Position numbers and translations under genes: made by a program. This document shows, piece after piece, positions 19,669-28,682 of a stretch of DNA of 64,000 nucleotides. The DNA is from Flavobacterium degerlachei. GTDB taxonomy: Bacteria > Bacteroidota > Bacteroidia > Flavobacteriales > Flavobacteriaceae. The stretch is from positions 62,001-126,000 of the forward strand of contig NZ_FNMV01000005.1 of assembly GCF_900106645.1 (NCBI RefSeq), read 5' to 3'. How positions within the stretch are numbered: the first letter of the stretch is position 1; each line of letters opens with the position of its first letter. The notes under the pieces are model-generated. The model was not told the origin of the DNA. It did no database searches and was given only the letters and a program-made list of their open reading frames with translations.

Positions 19669-19712
19669 TAAAAAGAGTTAGCTTTATGATTTCATAGAGT
19701 TAACTCTTTTTT
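19669..19712 (+). terminator. hairpin between surA-like and moxR genes
   Basis: AAAAGAGTTA (19671-19680) and TAACTCTTTT (19701-19710) pair perfectly over ten bases, followed by TT. The 20-base loop itself contains TATGA/TCATA. It has terminator form, but moxR begins 20 bases later with no clear promoter between, so it may act as a partial terminator. Confidence 0.65.
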
Positions 19713-19732
19713 AATTTAAAATATACTTAAAA

Positions 19733-20686
19733 ATGTCTGATGTAGCTGCAATACATAATTTGGTTCAAAAGCGAAATGAATTAAAAAGCGAAATCGCAAA
19801 AATTATTGTTGGACAAGATGCAGTGGTAGATCAGATTTTGCTCTGCATTTTTTCTGGAGGTCATGCACTATTGGTTGGGGTTCCGGGATTAGCCAAAACT
19901 TTAATGGTGAATACCCTTGCTCAAGCTTTAGGGCTTGATTTTAAAAGAATCCAATTTACTCCAGATTTAATGCCTTCTGATATATTAGGAAGTGAGATAT
20001 TAGATGAAAATCGTCAATTCAAATTCTCAAAAGGACCTATTTTTTCGAATATAGTACTTGCAGATGAAATTAATAGAACGCCGCCCAAAACGCAGGCTGC
20101 ATTGTTAGAAGCTATGCAGGAACGTTCCGTTACTATTGCAGGGGAAAACTATAAGTTGGACTTGCCGTATTTTGTTTTAGCTACTCAAAATCCAATTGAG
20201 CAGGAGGGCACTTATCCATTGCCGGAAGCACAATTAGACCGTTTTATGTTTGCTATCAAACTTGAATACCCTTCTTTTGATGAAGAGGTTGAAGTGGTAA
20301 AGCGAACTACTTCAAATAATATCAATACGATTAACCCATTATTTACGGCTCAAGAAATTATCGATTTTCAGGCTTTAATTCGCAGAATTCCAGTGACAGA
20401 CAATGTTATTGAATATGCAGTGACCTTGGTGAGTAAAACACGTCCTGATAACGGATTGGCTACTGATTATGTCAAAAGTTACCTAGATTGGGGAGCTGGA
20501 CCAAGAGCGTCGCAGAATCTAATTTTGGCAGCTAAAGCACATGCTGCTTTCAATGGTAAATTTTCTCCTGATATTGAAGATGTAAAAGCGGTCGCAACTG
20601 GGATCTTACGTCACCGAATTATAAAAAACTACAAAGCGGATGCCGAGGGGATAACCGAAGAAATGATTATTGCAAAGCTGCTATAA
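19733..20686 (+). CDS. MoxR-family AAA+ ATPase
   Basis: MoxR ATPases act as chaperones for metal or protein complexes, usually beside DUF58 and von Willebrand proteins. The 317-residue product has Walker A as GVPGLAKTLM (the MoxR form), Walker B ADEINRTPPKTQAALLEAMQE, sensor 1 LATQNPIEQEGTYPLPEAQLDRF, and the C-terminal helical lid with GPRASQNLILAAKA. The usual DUF58/batABCD partners do not follow here; aconitase does. Operon context is therefore weak. Confidence 0.95.
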   Translation: MSDVAAIHNLVQKRNELKSEIAKIIVGQDAVVDQILLCIFSGGHALLVGVPGLAKTLMVNTLAQALGLDFKRIQFTPDLMPSDILGSEILDENRQFKFSKGPIFSNIVLADEINRTPPKTQAALLEAMQERSVTIAGENYKLDLPYFVLATQNPIEQEGTYPLPEAQLDRFMFAIKLEYPSFDEEVEVVKRTTSNNINTINPLFTAQEIIDFQALIRRIPVTDNVIEYAVTLVSKTRPDNGLATDYVKSYLDWGAGPRASQNLILAAKAHAAFNGKFSPDIEDVKAVATGILRHRIIKNYKADAEGITEEMIIAKLL

Positions 20687-21028
20687 ATTTGTTTTTATAA
20701 GTTGTTTTTGGCTTGGATTTAGAATAAACTACAACGTTTTCTTATTGGATGAAATTTCTGCATTTTAGAATAAATACTAATGCAAATGATTAATTATGGA
20801 TTAATCATAAATATGTTAATATTTTTCTATTTTTCCAATTATTTGCATTAAAAATTAATATTAGATAATAATAATTTTTCAAAAGGGCGTCTCTATTAAA
20901 TTTTTTTAGTTCTCATCTTTAATATGTAAATTTGCACTTGAAAAACAAAAAAGGACCTATATACAATGGCTTTTTGGCATTGAAATTTTCAATCAAATCT
21001 GCTATTAAAATTGAAAAAGACTTCTATT
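20687..21028. other. moxR-acnB intergenic region with nested inverted repeats
   Basis: No gene is seen in these 342 bases. ATGATTAAT (20786-20794) and ATTAATCAT (20800-20808) form a perfect nine-base palindrome arm pair. TAATGCAAAT (20778-20787) and ATTTGCATTA (20841-20850) form a perfect ten-base outer pair that overlaps the inner one by two bases. They lie 77-149 bases upstream of the acnB -7 box at 20927 and could be an operator or cruciform. No protein binder can be named. Confidence 0.5.
20927..20934 (+). promoter_or_regulatory. -7 box TAAATTTG for acnB
   Basis: TAAATTTG matches TAnnTTTG. No good TTG stands 19-21 bases upstream (the region is TTTTTTTAG), so it is a partial match. The predicted start near 20941 would give a leader of about 88 bases before ATG 21029. 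Confidence 0.55.
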
Positions 21029-23800
21029 ATGAATACTTATAAGGATTACATTCAAGAAATTGAAGAAAGAAAAAGCCAAGGGCTTAACCCGAAGCCAATT
21101 GATGGAGCGGAATTACTAAGCGAAATCATTTCGCAAATTAAAGATATGAATAATGAGGATAGAGCTGATTCTCTTAACTTCTTTATTTATAATGTTGTAC
21201 CTGGTACTACTCCTGCCGCTGGTGTGAAAGCTAAATTTTTAAAGGAAATCATTCTGGGTGAATCACTAGTGGCTGAAATTACACCTGCATTTGCTTTAGA
21301 GTTGTTATCACACATGAAAGGTGGGACTTCAGTTGAAGTGTTGTTAGACTTAGCTTTGGGTGCTGATGCTGCTATTGCAAAAGATGCTGCGACGGTTTTA
21401 AAAACACAAGTTTTTCTTTATGAAGCAGATACAGATCGTTTAGAAGCGGCTTTTAAAAGTGGTAATGATGTAGCAAAAGAAATCTTAGAGAGCTATGCTC
21501 AAGCAGAATTCTTTACTAAATTACCAGAAATTGCAGAAGAAATTAAGGTGATTACCTATATCGCTGGTGAAGGAGATATCTCAACTGATTTACTTTCTCC
21601 AGGAAACCAAGCACACTCAAGATCAGATCGTGAACTTCATGGTAAATGTTTGATTTCTCCTGAAGCACAAGATGAAATAAAAGCGTTAGCAGAAGCTAAT
21701 CCTGATAAGAGCGTTATGTTAATCGCTGAGAGAGGTACTATGGGTGTAGGATCATCAAGAATGTCAGGTGTAAACAACGTGGCGTTATGGACAGGTAAAC
21801 AAGCAAGTCCTTATGTTCCATTTATCAATATTGCTCCAATTATTGCTGGTACAAACGGTATTTCACCGATTTTCCTAACAACTGTAGGAGTTACAGGTGG
21901 AATTGGAATTGATCTTAAAAACTGGGCAAAAAAGGTAGATTCGCAAGGAAATGTTGTTCTTGATAAGGCTGGAGAAGCTATTCTTGAAGAAGTATACTCT
22001 GTTGCGACAGGTACTGTTCTTACAATCAATACAAAATCTAAAAAATTATATAACGGAGACAAAGAATTGATTGATATCTCTTCTTCATTAACTCCTCAGA
22101 AAGTGGAGTTTATCAAAGCAGGTGGTTCTTATGCTATCGTTTTTGGTAAAAAGCTACAAACATTTGCTGCCAAAACTTTAAATATAGATATACCTCAGGT
22201 ATATGCTGCTTCAAAAGAAATTTCTATTGATGGACAAGGGCTTACGGCAGTAGAAAAAATATTCAACAAAAATGCTGTAGGAACAACTCCAGGTAAAGTA
22301 TTACACGCAGGTTCAGATGTTCGTGTAGAAGTAAATATTGTTGGATCTCAAGATACAACTGGTTTAATGACATCACAAGAACTGGAGTCTATGGCTGCTA
22401 CTGTGATTTCTCCAATTGTTGATGGAGCTTATCAATCAGGTTGTCATACAGCTTCAGTTTGGGATAATAAGTCAAAAGCAAATATCCCTAGATTAATGAA
22501 GTTTATGAACGACTTCGGTTTGATTACTGCACGTGACCCTAAAGGAGAATATCTTGCAATGACTGATGTTATTCATAAGGTGCTTAATGATCTTACGGTT
22601 GATGATTGGGCAATTACTATTGGTGGTGACTCTCATACAAGAATGTCTAAAGGTGTTGCTTTTGGTGCTGACTCAGGAACTGTTGCGCTTGCATTGGCTA
22701 CAGGTGAGGCTTCTATGCCAATCCCGCAATCAGTGAAGGTAACATTCAAAGGACAGATGAAGGAATATATGGATTTCCGTGATGTTGTTCATGCTACTCA
22801 ATCTCAGATGCTTCATCAATTTAAAGGAGATAACGTTTTCCAAGGTAGAGTTATTGAGGTACATATTGGTACTCTTACAGCTGACCAATCATTTACATTT
22901 ACGGATTGGACCGCAGAGATGAAAGCGAAAGCTTCTATCTGTATTTCTGAAGATGCTACTTTGATTGAATCATTAGAGATCGCAAAAGGTAGAATCCAGA
23001 TCATGATTGATAAAGGAATGGATAATAAAACACAAGTTCTGAAAGGATTGATTGCAATTGCTGATAAGCGAATAGCAGAGATCAAATCAGGTGAGAAACC
23101 AGCATTGGCTCCAGATGCAGATGCTAAGTATTTTGCTGAAGTTGTTGTTGATCTTGATGTGATTGCAGAGCCAATGATTGCAGATCCAGATGTAAATAAC
23201 ATTGATGTTTCTAAGAGATATACGCACGATACAATTAGACCACTTTCTTTCTATGGTGGTGATAAAAAGGTAGATCTTGGTTTCATTGGGTCATGTATGG
23301 TTCATAAAGGTGATATGAAAATTCTTGCTCAAATGCTTAAGAATATAGATGCGCAAGAAGGTAAGGTGGAGTTTAAAGCGCCACTAGTTGTAGCTCCTCC
23401 TACATACAATATTGTTGATGAATTGAAGAAAGAAGGAGACTGGGAAATTTTACAGAAATATTCTGGTTTTGAATTTGATGATAACGTACCTAAAGCAGTC
23501 GCACGTACTTCATACGAGAAAATGTTGTATTTAGAGCGTCCAGGATGTAACTTATGTATGGGTAATCAGGAAAAAGCTGCCAAAGGAGATACTGTAATGG
23601 CAACTTCTACACGTCTTTTTCAAGGAAGAGTTGTTGAAGATACTGAAGGGAAAAAAGGAGAATCTTTACTTTCATCTACACCTGTTGTTGTTTTATCTAC
23701 AATCTTAGGTAGAACTCCAACTATAGAAGAATATAAAGCTGCTGTAAAAGGGATTAACTTGACTAAGTTTGCACCTCCTCATAAACAATTAGTTAGATAA
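21029..23800 (+). CDS. acnB: aconitate hydratase B (bifunctional aconitase/2-methylisocitrate dehydratase)
   Basis: It isomerises citrate and isocitrate in the TCA cycle through a 4Fe-4S cluster. The product is 923 residues from ATG 21029 (a TTG at 21011 only extends the frame). AcnB order is visible: an N-terminal HEAT-like domain (YKDYIQEIEERKSQGLNPKP), the swivel domain, then the catalytic domains with IGGDSHTRMSKG, the GFIGSCMVHKGD cysteine near residue 750 and the ERPGCNLCMGNQ cysteine pair that hold the cluster. A second, mitochondrial-type aconitase follows after its own terminator. Confidence 0.97.
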   Translation: MNTYKDYIQEIEERKSQGLNPKPIDGAELLSEIISQIKDMNNEDRADSLNFFIYNVVPGTTPAAGVKAKFLKEIILGESLVAEITPAFALELLSHMKGGTSVEVLLDLALGADAAIAKDAATVLKTQVFLYEADTDRLEAAFKSGNDVAKEILESYAQAEFFTKLPEIAEEIKVITYIAGEGDISTDLLSPGNQAHSRSDRELHGKCLISPEAQDEIKALAEANPDKSVMLIAERGTMGVGSSRMSGVNNVALWTGKQASPYVPFINIAPIIAGTNGISPIFLTTVGVTGGIGIDLKNWAKKVDSQGNVVLDKAGEAILEEVYSVATGTVLTINTKSKKLYNGDKELIDISSSLTPQKVEFIKAGGSYAIVFGKKLQTFAAKTLNIDIPQVYAASKEISIDGQGLTAVEKIFNKNAVGTTPGKVLHAGSDVRVEVNIVGSQDTTGLMTSQELESMAATVISPIVDGAYQSGCHTASVWDNKSKANIPRLMKFMNDFGLITARDPKGEYLAMTDVIHKVLNDLTVDDWAITIGGDSHTRMSKGVAFGADSGTVALALATGEASMPIPQSVKVTFKGQMKEYMDFRDVVHATQSQMLHQFKGDNVFQGRVIEVHIGTLTADQSFTFTDWTAEMKAKASICISEDATLIESLEIAKGRIQIMIDKGMDNKTQVLKGLIAIADKRIAEIKSGEKPALAPDADAKYFAEVVVDLDVIAEPMIADPDVNNIDVSKRYTHDTIRPLSFYGGDKKVDLGFIGSCMVHKGDMKILAQMLKNIDAQEGKVEFKAPLVVAPPTYNIVDELKKEGDWEILQKYSGFEFDDNVPKAVARTSYEKMLYLERPGCNLCMGNQEKAAKGDTVMATSTRLFQGRVVEDTEGKKGESLLSSTPVVVLSTILGRTPTIEEYKAAVKGINLTKFAPPHKQLVR

Positions 23801-23830
23801 TTACAGATTGTCTATTAAATATATTAAGAA

Positions 23831-23865
23831 GCCTGAGTTATAAACTCAGGCTTTTTTTGTATCTT
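23831..23865 (+). terminator. terminator of acnB
   Basis: GCCTGAGTT and AACTCAGGC pair perfectly across a short TATA-type loop, followed by TTTTTTTG. It lies 30 bases after the acnB stop and 41 bases before the next start, so the second aconitase gene must have its own start or depend on read-through. Confidence 0.88.
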
Positions 23866-23905
23866 GTGATTTCTAAAATAGAACAACAAATAACACCTAT
23901 ATATT

Positions 23906-26170
23906 ATGGCTTTTGATATTGATATGATTAAAAAAGTGTACGACAACATGACTACTCGTGTTGATGCAGCACGTGAAATAGTGGGTCGTCCGCTTACTTT
24001 AACAGAGAAAATTTTATACAACCACCTTTGGGATGGTACACCATCTAAAGCTTTTGAAAGAGGAACTGATTATGTAGATTTTGCTCCGGATAGAGTAGCA
24101 TGTCAAGATGCAACTGCACAAATGGCTTTATTGCAGTTTATGCATGCTGGTAAATCGCAAGTTGCGGTTCCTACAACGGTACATTGTGATCACTTGATTC
24201 AAGCTAAGGTTGATGCTGTAACCGATTTGGCCAGAGCAAAAACACAAAGCAATGAGGTTTTTGATTTTCTTTCATCCGTGTCTAATAAATATGGTATCGG
24301 TTTTTGGAAACCAGGAGCTGGAATTATTCACCAAGTAGTTCTTGAGAACTATGCATTTCCAGGTGGAATGATGATTGGTACCGATTCGCATACTGTAAAC
24401 GCAGGTGGTTTAGGGATGGTTGCTATTGGAGTTGGTGGTGCTGATGCGGTAGATGTAATGTCAGGAATGGCATGGGAATTAAAATTTCCAAAATTAATCG
24501 GAATTAAATTAACGGGTAAACTTTCAGGATGGACAGCTCCAAAAGATGTTATTCTTAAAGTTGCTGGTATTCTTACTGTAAAAGGGGGGACTGGTGCTAT
24601 AGTTGAATATTTCGGTGAAGGTGCAACTTCTATGTCTTGTACTGGAAAAGGAACAATCTGTAATATGGGTGCTGAAATTGGTGCAACCACTTCTACATTT
24701 GGATATGATGCATCTATGGGGCGTTACTTGCGTTCTACAAATAGAGCTGATGTGGCAGATGCCGCTGATAAAGTAGCGGATTACTTAACGGGTGATCCAG
24801 AAGTTTATGCTAATCCAGAGAAGTATTTTGATCAGGTTATCGAAATTAACTTATCAGAATTAGAACCACATTTAAACGGTCCTTTTACTCCAGATTTGGC
24901 TACGCCAATTTCTAAAATGAAAGAAGCAGCGATCAAAAATAACTGGCCATTGAAAATCCAAGTAGGTTTGATTGGTTCTTGTACCAACTCTTCTTATGAA
25001 GATATTGCTCGTGCGGCTTCAATTGCCAAACAGGTTACAGATAAAAAATTAAAATTAAAATCAAAGTTTACGATTACTCCAGGTTCTGAAGTGGTTCGTT
25101 ATACGATCGAGCGTGACGGGTTTATTGACACTTTCGATAAAATTGGTGCTACCGTGTTTGCAAATGCTTGTGGACCATGTATCGGGATGTGGGATAGAGA
25201 AGGTGCTGAGAAGGAAGAGCGTAACACTATCGTTCACTCTTTTAATCGTAACTTTTCTAAACGTGCTGATGGAAACCCAAATACGATGGCTTTCGTAGGT
25301 TCGCCTGAGTTGGTGACCGCCATGGCTATTGCAGGTGATTTAGGTTTCAATCCATTGACAGATACTTTGATCAACGAAGATGGTGAAGAAGTAATGCTAG
25401 AAGCCCCAACAGGTGACGAATTGCCGGAAAAAGGATTTGATGCTGAAGACCCAGGTTTTCAAGCACCAGCTGCTGATGGTTCGGGTATTCAAGTAACTGT
25501 AAGTGAGGATTCAGAACGTTTGCAATTATTAGCTCCGTTTGCTCCATGGGATGGAAAAAATATTACTGGTGCTAAATTACTTATCAAAGCTTTTGGAAAA
25601 TGTACTACAGATCACATTTCTATGGCAGGACCATGGTTGCGTTTCCGTGGACATTTAGATAACATCTCTAATAATATGCTGATTGGTGCGATCAATGCAT
25701 ACACTCAAAAAACCAATTCGGTAAAAAATCAATTGACTGGAACTTATGATGCAGTTCCTGCAGTAGCACGTGCTTACAAAGCGGCTGGTGTTCCATCTAT
25801 TGTTGTGGGTGACCATAACTATGGTGAAGGATCTTCTCGTGAGCATGCTGCAATGGAACCTCGTTTCTTAGGTGTAAAAGCGGTATTAGTGAAATCATTT
25901 GCTCGTATTCATGAAACAAACCTTAAAAAACAAGGTTTACTAGGATTGACATTTGCTAATGAAGCAGATTATGACAAGATTCAAGAAGACGATACAATCA
26001 ACTTCACAGATTTAGTTGATTTCGCTCCAGGAAAACCATTAACGGTAGAATTCGTTCATGCTGATGGAAGCAAAGATATAATCATGGCTAATCATACCTA
26101 TAACGAAGGACAAATTGGTTGGTTCGTTGCCGGTTCAGCATTAAACCTAATCGCTGCTGGAAAAGCATAA
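23906..26170 (+). CDS. aconitate hydratase, mitochondrial type
   Basis: This is a second TCA-cycle aconitase of a different subfamily. The 754-residue product has the mitochondrial aconitase layout: [25 protein letters not shown], the cluster cysteines in [13 protein letters not shown] and [12 protein letters not shown], and the C-terminal swivel domain with [17 protein letters not shown] carrying the substrate-binding arginine. The length is close to mitochondrial enzymes (about 750), not to bacterial AcnA (about 890). The gap to acnB is 105 bases with a terminator, and no TAnnTTTG box was found in it. Confidence 0.95.
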   Translation: MAFDIDMIKKVYDNMTTRVDAAREIVGRPLTLTEKILYNHLWDGTPSKAFERGTDYVDFAPDRVACQDATAQMALLQFMHAGKSQVAVPTTVHCDHLIQAKVDAVTDLARAKTQSNEVFDFLSSVSNKYGIGFWKPGAGIIHQVVLENYAFPGGMMIGTDSHTVNAGGLGMVAIGVGGADAVDVMSGMAWELKFPKLIGIKLTGKLSGWTAPKDVILKVAGILTVKGGTGAIVEYFGEGATSMSCTGKGTICNMGAEIGATTSTFGYDASMGRYLRSTNRADVADAADKVADYLTGDPEVYANPEKYFDQVIEINLSELEPHLNGPFTPDLATPISKMKEAAIKNNWPLKIQVGLIGSCTNSSYEDIARAASIAKQVTDKKLKLKSKFTITPGSEVVRYTIERDGFIDTFDKIGATVFANACGPCIGMWDREGAEKEERNTIVHSFNRNFSKRADGNPNTMAFVGSPELVTAMAIAGDLGFNPLTDTLINEDGEEVMLEAPTGDELPEKGFDAEDPGFQAPAADGSGIQVTVSEDSERLQLLAPFAPWDGKNITGAKLLIKAFGKCTTDHISMAGPWLRFRGHLDNISNNMLIGAINAYTQKTNSVKNQLTGTYDAVPAVARAYKAAGVPSIVVGDHNYGEGSSREHAAMEPRFLGVKAVLVKSFARIHETNLKKQGLLGLTFANEADYDKIQEDDTINFTDLVDFAPGKPLTVEFVHADGSKDIIMANHTYNEGQIGWFVAGSALNLIAAGKA

Positions 26171-26215
26171 ATTTAAGTTCCTATACCAATGTTTTGAATA
26201 GGATAATTCATACTA

Positions 26216-26248
26216 AAAACGCCTCGTGAAAACGGGGCGTTTTTTTTA
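26216..26248 (+). terminator. terminator of the second aconitase gene
   Basis: AAAACGCCTCGT pairs with ACGGGGCGTTTT over 12 positions including one T-G, with loop GAAA, and runs into a tract of eight T. It lies about 45 bases after the stop. Confidence 0.88.
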
Positions 26249-26455
26249 TCGGGTGATTTGTTAAAATATTTATAAAGAGTTCTTAAAAAAGTGCGTTATT
26301 TGTATTTATAGGTTAAATTCGCCTTTGTGAAATATGTTTTTTGCGAGTTTTGATATTTTGGCATGACAATTTACAAGTTTTTAGTTATGTAATTCGTTTA
26401 TGTGTTTAAAAATCAATGCGATAGATGTTTTAGGAATAAAATTTAAATTGGATTT

Positions 26456-27880
26456 ATGAGGTACAACAGTTGGATTTTAGCAATAGTTTTTTTATGCGGT
26501 TTTAGTGCTTTTTCGCAAGAAAAGTATACGAAGCACATCGTTTCAAAAGGAGAAACAATATCTAAAATTGCAGAGCAATACCATATAAAGACGAGTGCTA
26601 TTTATGAACTCAATCCTGATGCTAAAAAAGGGATAAATTATAAGTCGGTTTTATTGATTCCAAATACCGGTTCAAAAGAACAAAAAAACAGTGCTGATGT
26701 TGTAACCAACTATCCTTCAAAAAAACACTCCGTCCTTCCCAAAGAAACGCTTTATGGTATAGCCAAACAATATGGTGTAACAGTTGAAGAAATACAAAAA
26801 ATCAATCCTACACTTGGAAAATCGGGACTTAGAAATGGACAAAAAATAAATATTCCCGGAACCGAGTCAGATAAAAAGACAGTAGCTTCAGTCAGCGAAC
26901 CAATAAAAAACAATCAAAAAACATCAGTTTCTGCACAAGCCAATGTGATAAAAGAAATTTCAGAAGAGAGCATTGTTCGCGAAATCTTACCAAATGAAAC
27001 TAAATATGCGATTGCAAGGGAATACGGAATTACGGTAGCTGATTTAGATAAAGCCAATCCGATATTAGAAACGGAAGCTTTACAAATTGGACAAAAAATC
27101 ACCATTCCTGTTAAAGAGGAAAATACTACTAAAACTGTAGTCGCCAAAGTTGAAGCCAAAAAAGAGAAAGCGATTGTAGTTGAAAATAAAATTGCTGCGA
27201 AAACCGAAACTGCAGTTAATGAATCAGAGGTAATCGAAAATAAAATCGTTGAAACAACCGTTATTCGCAAGGTTCTACCCAAAGAGACCAAATATGGAAT
27301 TGCAAAAGAATATGGTATTTCGGTTAAAGAATTAGAAAGACAAAATCCAAAAATAGCCAAATCTCTTCCTGTAGGCTATAAATTGAGTATCCGTAGTCCA
27401 AAATTAGTTTTGACAGAAGAAGCAAAACAGGCGTATGCGAGAAATAATGAACCAGAATTTGTAGGCCCATCTTACAACCTTAAATCCTTCCACGGCACTG
27501 ATTTCTTGGATCAGTTGGTTTCTACCGCTTCTGAGAACATAGGTACGCGATACCGTACAGGCGGGACCACAAAAGAGGGCTTTGATTGTTCTGGATTGAT
27601 GTGTACCACTTTCGGGACTTTTGACATCCAATTACCTAGAACATCTATTGAGCAGTCACGTTATGGCGTAAAAGTAAGTAATGAAGAGGCGCAAAAAGGA
27701 GATTTAATTTTCTTTAAAACTAACGGAAGACGTCAAATTAATCATGTAGGTATGGTAGTCGATGTAATTGATGGAGACATCAAATTTATACATGCCTCTG
27801 TAGGTGGCGGAGTTATTATTTCGTCGATAAAGGAAAGGTATTATAGTAAAAAAGTATCTCAAATTAATAGGGTGTTGTAG
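26456..27880 (+). CDS. LysM-repeat NlpC/P60 peptidoglycan hydrolase
   Basis: It is probably a secreted cell-wall endopeptidase that cuts stem peptides. The 474-residue product has a signal peptide (cut near SAFSQ at residue 21). Four LysM repeats follow, beginning near KHIVSKGETISKIA, KHSVLPKETLYGIA, REILPNETKYAIA and RKVLPKETKYGIA, with lysine/glutamate-rich linkers. The C-terminal NlpC/P60 domain has the catalytic Cys in GFDCSGLM and histidines in INHVGMVV and FIHASVGG. A terminator follows the stop. The first LysM repeat diverges somewhat from the others. Confidence 0.95.
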   Translation: MRYNSWILAIVFLCGFSAFSQEKYTKHIVSKGETISKIAEQYHIKTSAIYELNPDAKKGINYKSVLLIPNTGSKEQKNSADVVTNYPSKKHSVLPKETLYGIAKQYGVTVEEIQKINPTLGKSGLRNGQKINIPGTESDKKTVASVSEPIKNNQKTSVSAQANVIKEISEESIVREILPNETKYAIAREYGITVADLDKANPILETEALQIGQKITIPVKEENTTKTVVAKVEAKKEKAIVVENKIAAKTETAVNESEVIENKIVETTVIRKVLPKETKYGIAKEYGISVKELERQNPKIAKSLPVGYKLSIRSPKLVLTEEAKQAYARNNEPEFVGPSYNLKSFHGTDFLDQLVSTASENIGTRYRTGGTTKEGFDCSGLMCTTFGTFDIQLPRTSIEQSRYGVKVSNEEAQKGDLIFFKTNGRRQINHVGMVVDVIDGDIKFIHASVGGGVIISSIKERYYSKKVSQINRVL

Positions 27881-27907
27881 TACATTCGATAAAAAAATAT
27901 ATAATCG

Positions 27908-27937
27908 AACTCTCAAGATAACTTGGGAGTTTTTTTA
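27908..27937 (+). terminator. terminator of the LysM/NlpC gene
   Basis: AACTCTCAAG and CTTGGGAGTT pair over ten positions with one T-G, loop ATAA, followed by TTTTTT. It ends two bases before repeat element A. Confidence 0.85.
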
Positions 27938-27939
27938 TG

Positions 27940-28083
27940 GGAGCAATTTCCTGCTGTCGTTACAATCTTACTTGAGTCCTTGATTTTTTCTAAAGACTCA
28001 TAAGGAGCTTCTTGCAGTCGCTCTTATAAGTCAAGAAAAAAAGACAAGGCCACTTCATAAGTATTTCCACTCCCATCAGGGCT
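27940..28083 (-). repeat. flavobacterial structured interspersed element, copy A (long form)
   Basis: Read on the minus strand it opens AGCCCTGATGGGAGTGG and closes ACGACAGCAGGAAATTGCTCC-like, with closing pairs AGC/GCT and CCTG/CAGG around a five-base bulge. The centre is a long hairpin with T6CTAAAG and AGA7 flanks (plus-strand reading) and an apical stem ending in GGAGC/GCTC. Copies B and D share the ends with compensating changes. It fills a gap between convergent genes. No coding potential is seen. Confidence 0.8.
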
Positions 28084-28156
28084 AAGTATTCCAGTAGCGA
28101 ATTGTTCTTAGTGCCTAAGTTGATTTGTCGCATTAGACGACTATACATTAAAGCAT

Positions 28157-28189
28157 AAAAAAAAAACTGCTATTGATAATTAGCAGTTT
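28157..28189 (-). terminator. terminator of the PH-domain gene
   Basis: AAACTGCTA (28164-28172) and TAGCAGTTT (28181-28189) form a perfect nine-pair stem. On the minus strand the stem is followed by a run of T (A-run at 28157-28166). It lies 44 bases beyond the stop. Confidence 0.82.
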
Positions 28190-28232
28190 GATTTTTAAAA
28201 AGGTTAGAGATGTTATCTAAAGTTCCTTATTT

Positions 28233-28613
28233 TTAACCTAATACATGATGTGCCAGTATTTTTTGCACTTCATAAACATTCACAGATTTATTGAATTGTT
28301 TTATGATACTGGGATTTAGTTCACTGGAAACCCAAATCTTTAATTCGGCGTCCAAGTCAAAAGTACCAGCAGTTTCAATACTGAATCTGGAAATGCTTTT
28401 ATAGGAAATGGATTTGTATTCGGTTTTACTTCCAGTTATACCTTGTTTGTCAACTAGGATAAGTCTTTTTGTAGTGAAAATAAAAGTGTCTCGAATCAGT
28501 TTAAATCCCAATTCGATTTGTTCTCCTTCTATCAAAAGAACCTCATACTGTTTTGCTAATTGCTGTTGACTTACGGTGCCCGCATTGCCAAGAAGTGCTG
28601 AGAAAATCCCCAT
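28233..28613 (-). CDS. bacterial PH-domain protein (bPH/DUF1696-like)
   Basis: This is a small 126-residue cytoplasmic protein without signal peptide or membrane span. The pattern EGEQIELGFKLIRDTFIFTTKRLILVDKQG followed by YKSISYKSISRFSIETAGTFD and a C-terminal helix is the bacterial PH fold named bPH_1. Members have no assigned enzymatic activity. It stands alone with its own terminator; the neighbour upstream is an oxidoreductase 69 bases away on the same strand, so they might be cotranscribed. Confidence 0.85.
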   Translation of the reverse strand: MGIFSALLGNAGTVSQQQLAKQYEVLLIEGEQIELGFKLIRDTFIFTTKRLILVDKQGITGSKTEYKSISYKSISRFSIETAGTFDLDAELKIWVSSELNPSIIKQFNKSVNVYEVQKILAHHVLG

Positions 28614-28682
28614 ATTATAATTCGTGTATTAGTTAAGTTTTATTGTTTCGTACAATTTGCTAAATAGAATAATTTAGTTTTT

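Noticed and set aside
26914..27360. 148-codon minus-strand frame antisense to the LysM repeats
   Set aside because: It is a mirror of the repetitive lysine/glutamate-rich linkers of the LysM gene, with no start context, promoter or domain.
27940..28083. Hammerhead-like ribozyme in repeat copy A (CTGATG and GAAA words)
   Set aside because: The two words occur, but the three-stem arrangement and the cleavage site are not present, and copies B and D lack the CTGATGA core.
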